A stretch of 64,000 nt of DNA from Planctomycetaceae bacterium (GTDB lineage Bacteria; Planctomycetota; Phycisphaerae; Phycisphaerales; UBA1924): NCBI GenBank assembly GCA_027487735.1, contig JAIYDA010000009.1:1-64000 (forward strand), written 5' to 3'. Below, piece after piece: positions 8,183 through 18,602 of this stretch (positions are counted from its first letter, which is position 1; the number at the start of each line of letters is the position of its first letter). The position numbers were made by a program, and so were the translations under genes. The notes beneath the pieces are model-generated. The model had not been told where the DNA came from and ran no database searches. It worked only from the letters and a program-made list of their open reading frames with translations.

Positions 8183-10363
8183 CTACCGCGCTCCACGATC
8201 GCGAGCCACCAGCGTCGCCTTCACCGTCTGCTCCGCCCCATCGCGGACGATCACAATCTCCACCTCGTCGCCGGGCTTGTGGCTCGCAAGCAGCGGCATC
8301 CAGCTCTCCACGCTCTCGATTGCCTTGCCATTCCACTTGGTCATCAAGTCGCCGCTCTTGATGCCCGCCTTCGCCGCGGGCATGTCGGGAAAGACATCGC
8401 CCACGAGCACGCCAGGCTTCTCCCCCGAGTAGTCTCCCGGCGCGACGCCAAATCGCACGCGGATGCCGCCCATGCCGCCCACGGGCTGGTCGCTGTTGGC
8501 GTTAGGGTCTGCCGCCTGAGCGCTCGCATCGCCCGCGGGGCGACCATTCGCGCTCGTGAACGCAAATCGCGTCGGGCGCGTGGCGGCATCGAGCACCATG
8601 TCATAGACAAGGTCTGAGATGTCGACCGCACCGGGCACGTTGATGAGGTCGCTGGTGTCGGTGGTCTTGTGATACTGATCGTGCAGCCCGCTGAAGAAGA
8701 ACATCACGGGCACGCCCGCAAGGCTGAAGACGTTGTGGTCGCTGGGCCCCAGCCCGCTCTTCTTCGCCGCGATGGTCAGGTGGCTGCGAGAGAAGTAGTC
8801 GCTCGCCCACGCCTCCATGCCGTCGCCTGTCCCCACGCCGGTCACTTCGACTTTGTCGTCGCGCACGCGCCCGACCATGTCGAGGTTCACCATGAGCACG
8901 TGGTCGGCAATCGGCGCGAGTGGCCGCTGCGTGTAGTAGCGCGCGCCATTCAGCCCGCTCTCCTCGGCGCAGAACTGCAAGAAGAGAATGCTCCGCCGAT
9001 TGCCGGGGGCGTCGCTCCCGCTCATTGCTGCGCTCAGCCGCTCGGCAAGAAGCAGGTTTGCACTCGTGCCGCTCGCGTTGTCGTCGGCACCGGGGTGAAT
9101 CGTCCCGCGCTTCTCGGGCTCGCGACTGCCGAAATAGCCATAGCCCACATGGTCGTAGTGACTGCCAATCACGATCCACTCGCTCGCGAGAGGACCGGCG
9201 CCGGGCAGCACCGCGCCAACGTTGTCGGTCACGGTGGGCGTGCGCGACACACCGACATCCAGGCTCAGCGTCGTCTTGGGCAGGTCGATCAGTTCGCCCC
9301 GCTCGTCCGCGATGCGGCGAAGGTCCATCAGGCCCCGCCCCTGCGCATCGGCGGCTTTCAGCAGCGCGTCGGCTGCATCCTCGCTCATCATCACGATCGG
9401 GACCGAGAGCGGACGCTCACCAAGGCCAAAGGACAGGTCCTCAAGCCTCCCGGTGCGCGGATCCTTCGCGCCGGGCGGGCTCACGAGGATGATGCCCGCC
9501 GCGCCCTTCGCGATTGTGCGCCGCAGCTTGCCATCGATGCCGCTCGCGCCGGAGAATCTGCCGTCGTCGGTCAGGCGGCTCTCGCCCTCTTCGTTCAGCG
9601 GTTCAAATCGCAGCAGCACCGCGATGCGCCCCGCGAGGGGCTTGCCAGGCTCGCCCTCGTGGGGCCAGTCCTTGGGCTTGTCGAACGAGAAGTAGTCGCT
9701 CTCGTCATCCTCGATGCCGTACCCCACAAACACGAGCGGTGCGTTGGTGAGCGTCGCGTTGCTGCTGTATCCCAGCACGTTGTAGTGCGTGCCCGGCGCG
9801 AGCGTCAGCGTGTCGGCCCCTTGCACATACGACAGGGTTTGTCGCTCGACGCGCACGCTGTCTCCCGGGCGACGACTCAGCGGCGCGACAAACACCTGGC
9901 GATAGCTGCGCTCGCCTCCAGCGCTCGCAAAGTGCGCGTTCGCTTCGAGCAGGTCGTTCTTGGGGTCCGCGAGCATCGTCTGGTTCGCGGCTGCGCTGAA
10001 GGCGGGCTTGAGCCCCACCTTGTTGTACCAAAACTCGAGGTAGTTCGCCGCGAGGCGGTTGCCATTGGTGCCGGGTGCCCGACCCTCAAACGCTGGGTTT
10101 GCGAGCGTGGAGATGTGCTCGCGGTAGCGGGCCTCGCGGGCGATGCGGGCGTCATCTGCAACGGGTCGGGGCTTGGCGGCGGTTTGCGCCGACGGGCTAT
10201 CGGTCCCTGCTTGCGTGGTCGCGATCGCCGAGGTGTCGTGCATGGGCGTTTGCACGTCGCTGGTCTGGGTGCCGGGTTGCTGAGTGCTCGTTTGTGCTCG
10301 GGCAGTGCCACCAGCGGCAAGGGCAAGCACCAGCGAGGCAGCAACAAAGGGGCGTGTCGGCAT
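8183..10363 (-). CDS. Secreted M28-family metallopeptidase with PA-like insert and C-terminal PDZ domain
   Basis: EWIVIGSHYDHVGYG, HPGADDNASGTSANLLLAERL, ILFLQFCAEESGLNGARYY, DMVGRVRDD, SDHNVF; PDZ VLVGDVFPDMPAAKAGIKSGDLMTKWNGKAI. Signal peptide at MPTRPFVAASLVLALAAGGTARA. Confidence 0.93.
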   Translation of the reverse strand: MPTRPFVAASLVLALAAGGTARAQTSTQQPGTQTSDVQTPMHDTSAIATTQAGTDSPSAQTAAKPRPVADDARIAREARYREHISTLANPAFEGRAPGTNGNRLAANYLEFWYNKVGLKPAFSAAANQTMLADPKNDLLEANAHFASAGGERSYRQVFVAPLSRRPGDSVRVERQTLSYVQGADTLTLAPGTHYNVLGYSSNATLTNAPLVFVGYGIEDDESDYFSFDKPKDWPHEGEPGKPLAGRIAVLLRFEPLNEEGESRLTDDGRFSGASGIDGKLRRTIAKGAAGIILVSPPGAKDPRTGRLEDLSFGLGERPLSVPIVMMSEDAADALLKAADAQGRGLMDLRRIADERGELIDLPKTTLSLDVGVSRTPTVTDNVGAVLPGAGPLASEWIVIGSHYDHVGYGYFGSREPEKRGTIHPGADDNASGTSANLLLAERLSAAMSGSDAPGNRRSILFLQFCAEESGLNGARYYTQRPLAPIADHVLMVNLDMVGRVRDDKVEVTGVGTGDGMEAWASDYFSRSHLTIAAKKSGLGPSDHNVFSLAGVPVMFFFSGLHDQYHKTTDTSDLINVPGAVDISDLVYDMVLDAATRPTRFAFTSANGRPAGDASAQAADPNANSDQPVGGMGGIRVRFGVAPGDYSGEKPGVLVGDVFPDMPAAKAGIKSGDLMTKWNGKAIESVESWMPLLASHKPGDEVEIVIVRDGAEQTVKATLVARDRGAR

Positions 10364-10711
10364 AAAGAAAGCTTCCAAAGCGTGGCATTCAACCAGCAGG
10401 CGGAGGCGTCGCGGCGAAGGCAGCAACACCAAGGAAAACCAAGGCCTCAGCCTCGGTGCACATGCGTGCCAAGGACACCCGGGTCGCACCCTGGCGAAAC
10501 CAAAGTGCCAACCATGAGAAGTCCTTCGCGCGATGCCCCCGAGCGTTGCAGAGTTTACCTATGATTTGCTGTCCCGCAAGAGATTTCTCGCTGCGGAAGA
10601 TCAATTGACCGACTCGCACTCCCCCGCGGCATCGAACCCTACGCCGCACGCCTCGATTCGCCGCTTGGCGTCGCAGCCTGGTTGCTGCGATGCTTTCAAG
10701 GATTTTCTGTC

Positions 10712-13678
<2,967 letters not shown>

Positions 13679-13700
13679 GGGGCAGGGTTTCGGAGGAAGG

Positions 13701-13829
13701 CATTCGGGATTCGCCATTCGGCATTCGTGTTTACGTCGTATGCCTGCCCGCCACCTGCTCCCTTTGCTGCTCTGCCCATTTGCTGCTTTGCGCTTTATCG
13801 CTTTCCCGCTCTATCGCTCTTCTCCCCCC
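13701..13829. repeat. Low-complexity intergenic phrase repeat before lipA (ATTCGG/ATTCGC block, then TTTGCTGC and CTTTATCGCTTT phrases)
   Basis: cattcgggattcgccattcggcattcg ... ctttgctgctctgcccatttgctgctttgcgctttatcgctttcccgctctatcgctcttctccccccATG. Confidence 0.65.
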
Positions 13830-14951
13830 ATGCCCCCCGCCAACCACGACAAGACCCTGCAACGCCACCCACGACCGCTGGGGGGCGATCCTCTGCGCAA
13901 CATCGATCCGCCCAAGGTCAGCCTCTCTGGGCTCATCCTCAACAACAAGCACATCGAGTCCACGGGCGAGAAGGAGCAACTGAGCCTGAAGAAGAAGCCC
14001 GAGTGGCTCCGCGCCAAGGTGCCGGGCGGGCCAGAGGTCGCGAGGCTCCGCAGCGTGCTGAAGGAGCACAACCTCTTCACCGTCTGCGAAGAGGCCAACT
14101 GCCCAAACATGGGCGAGTGCTGGAGCCGGGGCGTTGCCACGATCATGATCCTGGGCGACACCTGCACCCGCGCCTGCGGCTTCTGCAACGTGAAGACGGG
14201 CCGGCCCCCAGTTCTGGATAAAGACGAGCCGCGCCGCGTCGCCGAGAGCATGCGCCTGATGTGGGAGCATGCCAAGCTGCGGCACATCGTCATCACGAGC
14301 GTGAATCGCGACGAGCTTGCGGATGGCGGGGCGGGCATCTGGGCCGAGACCATCGTGCGCACGCGCGAGGCCTGCCCCGGGCTCTCCATCGAGGTGCTCA
14401 TCCCCGACTTTGAAGGCAACTGGGGCGCGCTGCAGATGGTCATCGACGCCCGCCCGCACATCATCAACCACAACCTTGAGACGGTGCGGCGGATGTACCC
14501 AGCGGTGCGCCCCAGCGCGAAGTTTGACCGCAGCCTCGAGCTGCTCCGCCGCTGCAAGGAGCAGGGCGTAGTTGCCAAGACGGGCATCATGGTGGGCATT
14601 GGCGAGCGCGACGAAGAGGTGCTGGCGCTGATGGATGACGTGCAACGCTCGACGCGCGTTGCGAGCTCGAAGACGCCCGCAGGCAGCGACTCTGCCGACA
14701 TTCTCACGATCGGGCAATACCTCCAGCCCACCCGCAACCACCTGCCCATCGATCGCTGGGTGACGCCCGACCAGTTCAAGGTCTTTCAGACCGAGGGCCT
14801 CGCCCGGGGCTTCAAGGTCGTCGAGAGCGGGCCCCTCGTGCGCAGCAGCTACCACGCCGACCATCAGGCCGACTCGCTGACGGGCGTGCTCGACGAGCGC
14901 GAGCAGCACAACCGCAGCATGATGCAGAAGCTGCTGCATCCGACGGCGTAG
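13830..14951 (+). CDS. lipA: Lipoyl synthase (radical SAM)
   Basis: [41 protein letters not shown] (both Fe-S clusters), [24 protein letters not shown]. Confidence 0.97.
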   Translation: MPPANHDKTLQRHPRPLGGDPLRNIDPPKVSLSGLILNNKHIESTGEKEQLSLKKKPEWLRAKVPGGPEVARLRSVLKEHNLFTVCEEANCPNMGECWSRGVATIMILGDTCTRACGFCNVKTGRPPVLDKDEPRRVAESMRLMWEHAKLRHIVITSVNRDELADGGAGIWAETIVRTREACPGLSIEVLIPDFEGNWGALQMVIDARPHIINHNLETVRRMYPAVRPSAKFDRSLELLRRCKEQGVVAKTGIMVGIGERDEEVLALMDDVQRSTRVASSKTPAGSDSADILTIGQYLQPTRNHLPIDRWVTPDQFKVFQTEGLARGFKVVESGPLVRSSYHADHQADSLTGVLDEREQHNRSMMQKLLHPTA

Positions 14952-15012
14952 GCCTGGCAGGCGAGCAGGCTTGGGAAGGGCGGGCCCGCGCTTCGCCTAG
15001 CCTTCAGCGGCC

Positions 15013-16218
15013 ATGCCCAGTTCCATCCCACGCACCCAGCCTCTGTGGAAGCGAGTATCCCGCGAGGCTGCGCGGTTCGCTCGGGGTGAGGGTGCTCTGC
15101 CTCCTCCTGGCAAGGGTGCGTGGAACCTCTTTCTCAGCACCTTCTTCTTCTTTTCCACCATCGGCTACATCAACGTGCTCTGGCGCACCCAAACCGTCAC
15201 CAACGTGCCGGGTGTGCTGCTGGCGGGCGCGACAGCGGGCACCATCGCGGTCGGGTATGCCTACGCGATCGCGTATCGCAAGTGGTGGTTCCTCGTGGTG
15301 CCGCTCGCGTTCCACTTCGATCTGGCGACACGCCTGATCTTTGTGCCAGCGTTCCGACTGCACCTCATTGCCAACGTCCCGATCCCATCGCCCGAGGCAA
15401 CCGCAAGCAGGCTTGTCGCAGTGTGGGGCACGATCCTCGGCTTGGCGCTGGGGCAGATTTTTATCATGCGCTTCATCGCGCGCATCGTCCGCAGCGCAGC
15501 CCTCGACCGTGCCGAGATCGCCGTCGCGCAGCGCATGCATGCGAGCATCGTGCCGGGCGTGCGGCTGGAGGGCGAGGGCTTCATCGTTGATGGCGTGTCG
15601 GACACCAGCACGCGCATGGGTGGCGACCTGTGCGACGCTCTGCGCGTGGGGCACGACACCTACGCGGTCGTGGCCGACGTCTCGGGCCATGGCGTCGGAG
15701 CCGGGCTGGTGATGGCGATGGTGAAAGGGTGCGTGCGGGCCCGCCTGATGCAAGGGGGCGAACTGCCCGCGATCGTGGGTGATATCAACCGCGTGCTCTG
15801 CACGCAGCTGACCGACGGCGCATTCGTCACGCTCGCGATGGCACGCGTGCGCGGGGGCGAGGTGGAGGTCGCGCTCGCGGGGCACCCACCCGCGCTGGTG
15901 GTCGGCAAGCAGGGCGTGCGCCGCATCGAGAACGCCAATCTGCCGCTTGGGCTCGTGGAGGGCGAGGTGTTCGTGAGCACTCCGGTGCACCTCCAGCCAG
16001 GCGAGGCGCTGGTGCTCTACACCGATGGGCTGTATGAGCGGCCCGACGAGCGACACCCACTGGAGCGGCGCGACGTAGGGCTCGATGGGCTTACCGAGCT
16101 GGTGCAGGCAGGGATGGCAGCGGGCGAACAGACCGCCGCGACGCTCATGCCCCGGCTGCGCGGGCAGGGAGCGCCCGTGGACGACCAGACGCTCCTCGTG
16201 CTCCGGCGTGATGGGTAA
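15013..16218 (+). CDS. Membrane-anchored SpoIIE/RsbU-type PP2C serine phosphatase
   Basis: N-terminal TM segments; DTSTRMGGDLCDALRVGHDTYAVVADVSGHGVGAGLVMAMVKG, LVLYTDGLYERPDE, VDDQTLLVLRR. Confidence 0.88.
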   Translation: MPSSIPRTQPLWKRVSREAARFARGEGALPPPGKGAWNLFLSTFFFFSTIGYINVLWRTQTVTNVPGVLLAGATAGTIAVGYAYAIAYRKWWFLVVPLAFHFDLATRLIFVPAFRLHLIANVPIPSPEATASRLVAVWGTILGLALGQIFIMRFIARIVRSAALDRAEIAVAQRMHASIVPGVRLEGEGFIVDGVSDTSTRMGGDLCDALRVGHDTYAVVADVSGHGVGAGLVMAMVKGCVRARLMQGGELPAIVGDINRVLCTQLTDGAFVTLAMARVRGGEVEVALAGHPPALVVGKQGVRRIENANLPLGLVEGEVFVSTPVHLQPGEALVLYTDGLYERPDERHPLERRDVGLDGLTELVQAGMAAGEQTAATLMPRLRGQGAPVDDQTLLVLRRDG

Positions 16219-16264
16219 GGCCCCGAGGCCCTCGCGGAGCCCGCGCGGACTATTCTCCGCCACA

Positions 16265-17362
16265 ATGCCCGCCGATAGCCCGCCTCCAAGCCCGTTGCAC
16301 AACGCCGACCTCCCGCGCATCGCCTCGTTTTTGCGGAGCGCTCCGCACGTGCTGGTGCTCACGCACGCGAAGCCCGATGGCGATGCGCTGGGCAGCTCGC
16401 TGGGCGTGGTGCGCGCCCTCAACCACATCCGCCCGGGGAGCGCGACGGCGTGGTACTTCTCGCCTTTCCCAAACTTCATGAGCGCTGTCGTCGAGGGCAC
16501 GAGCGTGCGCACGTTCGAGGTCGCTCCGGGTGTGCAGCCCGCACTGCCAGAGCTTGCATCGGGCTCGCGCATGCTGGTGATCGACACCTGCGCGTGGATG
16601 CAGCTGGGCCCCGCAGCCGCGGTCCTGCGAGGCTTGCCCGAGCGCACGTGCGTGGTCGATCACCACGTGTCGGGCGATAGCGATATCGCGTCGCTGCGGT
16701 GCGTGCAGACGCAGGCGGCGGCAGCCTGCCAGCTCGCCGCCGAGCTGTGTGCGCTGCTGCTCGAGAGGCCCATCGAGCAACTGCCCGAGGATGTCGCGGA
16801 TCCGCTCTATCTGGGCCTCGCGACCGACACCGGGTGGTTTCGGCACAGCAACGTGACGGGCGATGTGATGCGCGTTGCGGGCAAGCTCATCGATGCGGGC
16901 GCGAACGCGGTTCGGCTCTATCAACTGGTGGAGCAGACCGAGACGCCCGGGCGGCTGCGTGCCCTCGCGAAGGCTCTCTCCAGCCTGCAACTGCGGTGCG
17001 AGGGGCACCTTGCCACGATGCACCTGAGCACCGACGACCTCCGCGTCGCGGGGGCCCAGCCGGGCGAGACGGGTGGCTTTACCGACTTTGGGCAGAACAT
17101 CCCGAGCGTTGCGGTGACGGCGCTGCTCACGCAGATGCCCCCCGACCCAGCCAACCCCAAGGCCCCGAACATCAAGGTGAGCATGCGCAGCAAGGCGACG
17201 CACCCGTCCATCGATGTCAACGCGATCTGCGCGAGGCTGGGCGGGGGCGGGCACGTGCGGGCCTCGGGCGCGAAGCTGCACGCAGCGAGCATGGACGTTG
17301 CCCTCGACATCATCGAGGCGTGCGTGGGCGAGGCTCTGCGCGGTCAGGGCGTGAAGGTGTGA
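16265..17362 (+). CDS. DHH/DHHA1 phosphoesterase (NrnA-like oligoribonuclease/pAp phosphatase)
   Basis: VLVLTHAKPDGDALGSSLGV, VIDTCAW, CVVDHHVSGD, ATDTGWFRHSN, GGGGHVRASGAKL. Confidence 0.9.
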   Translation: MPADSPPPSPLHNADLPRIASFLRSAPHVLVLTHAKPDGDALGSSLGVVRALNHIRPGSATAWYFSPFPNFMSAVVEGTSVRTFEVAPGVQPALPELASGSRMLVIDTCAWMQLGPAAAVLRGLPERTCVVDHHVSGDSDIASLRCVQTQAAAACQLAAELCALLLERPIEQLPEDVADPLYLGLATDTGWFRHSNVTGDVMRVAGKLIDAGANAVRLYQLVEQTETPGRLRALAKALSSLQLRCEGHLATMHLSTDDLRVAGAQPGETGGFTDFGQNIPSVAVTALLTQMPPDPANPKAPNIKVSMRSKATHPSIDVNAICARLGGGGHVRASGAKLHAASMDVALDIIEACVGEALRGQGVKV

Positions 17363-17390
17363 CAGGGCGATCAGCTGAGGTGCTTTGAGC

Positions 17391-18266
17391 ATGCGTCCAC
17401 CCCGAGACAACGCCCGCCAGCCAGGCAAACGCGATGGCAACCGCGACGCTGCCCCGCGCCCGCCCGCAGGGCGAGGCGCGCGCACCCGCCCGAGCGAGAA
17501 GCCGCCGCTGCGCCTCATGACCACGACCCTGTGGGACTACCCAAGCCAGCACTACGAGCGCTACGTCGACGAGCACGGCACGCTGGTGGAAAGCCGCTAT
17601 GGCATGGGGGGCGGGCAGCGGACGCAGGGGAGCAAGCACTACGAGGGCGCCACGCCCAGCTGGCTCATCTGGCAATGCCTCATGCGATACACGCGCGCGG
17701 GCGACAGCGTGCTCGACCCGATGTGCGGCAGCGGCACGACGATCGACGTCTGCACCGACCTGGGCCGATCGCCCATCGGCTTTGATCTGGCGCCGAGCAG
17801 GCCCGACATCCGCCAGGGCGACGCGCGGACGATCGCCCTTCCCAGCGAGAGCTGCGACTTTGCGTTCATCGATCCACCCTACTCCACGCACATCGATTAC
17901 AGCGACGACCCACGCTGCATCGGCAAGCTCGATGCGAGCGACGACCGCGACAACGGCAAGGCCTACTACGACGCGATGCACCGCGTGCTGCACGAGCTGC
18001 ACCGCGTGCTGAGGCCCAAGCGGTACATGGCGCTGTACGTGTCGGACAGTTTTCGCAAGCACAAGGGACGGATGGGGGGCACGTTCATGCCCATCGGGTT
18101 CGAGCTGTTTGCGCGGATGCGCACGCTCTTCACGCCCGTCGAGATCATCAGCGTGGTGCGATACAACGACAAGCTGGAGCGCGGCAACTGGCACAAAGCC
18201 GCGGAAGAGGGCAACTTCTTCCTGCGCGGGTTCAACTACCTGTTCATCATGCGCAAGGACGATTGA
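17391..18266 (+). CDS. DNA methyltransferase (N6-Ade/N4-Cyt type), no adjacent restriction gene
   Basis: DSVLDPMCGSGTTIDVCTDLGRSPIGFDLAPSRPDIRQGDA (SAM motif) followed by DFAFIDPPYSTHIDYS (catalytic DPPY) and YYDAMHRVLHELHRVLRPKRYMALYVSD. Confidence 0.8.
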   Translation: MRPPRDNARQPGKRDGNRDAAPRPPAGRGARTRPSEKPPLRLMTTTLWDYPSQHYERYVDEHGTLVESRYGMGGGQRTQGSKHYEGATPSWLIWQCLMRYTRAGDSVLDPMCGSGTTIDVCTDLGRSPIGFDLAPSRPDIRQGDARTIALPSESCDFAFIDPPYSTHIDYSDDPRCIGKLDASDDRDNGKAYYDAMHRVLHELHRVLRPKRYMALYVSDSFRKHKGRMGGTFMPIGFELFARMRTLFTPVEIISVVRYNDKLERGNWHKAAEEGNFFLRGFNYLFIMRKDD

Positions 18267-18413
18267 ACAGCGTGTGCTCACAAGCATCGTCGAGCCTCAC
18301 GCAAATCAGGGACAAGCCCGGGTCTCCGATAACGCCAGGTATTGCCTGAAGCAAGGGGATGTACGGGCGTAAGCGGGCAAATGCAAAAAAAGTCCGCCGC
18401 GCGCGTTCGGAAA

Positions 18414-18487
18414 ATGTTGCAGATCCGGGCAACATCGGATACTTTGGGAGCGAATATCCGGTGAGTCATCGGCGTCGACTCCGACGC
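18414..18487 (+). promoter_or_regulatory. Candidate structured 5' leader: three successive inverted repeats upstream of the first dockerin protein
   Basis: ATGTTGC-N8-GCAACAT (18414-18435); CGGATA-N13-TATCCG (18436-18460); GCGTCG-N4-CGACGC (18472-18487), all perfect stems. Confidence 0.4.
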
Positions 18488-18602
18488 TGCTCAGTTTGCC
18501 GGATTCTGTCTCTGCGTTGGCGTTCGCTCTCGGGGTAAGGGAGCGTTGCCCGTTCTTCCCGTCGCAGTTCTCCAGGTTGCAGTTCCCAAGAAAGGCTCCT
18601 CT

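Noticed and set aside
13701-13729. ATTCGG block as a small CRISPR-like array
   Set aside because: Units are 7-8 bp with no spacers; no cas genes in the window.
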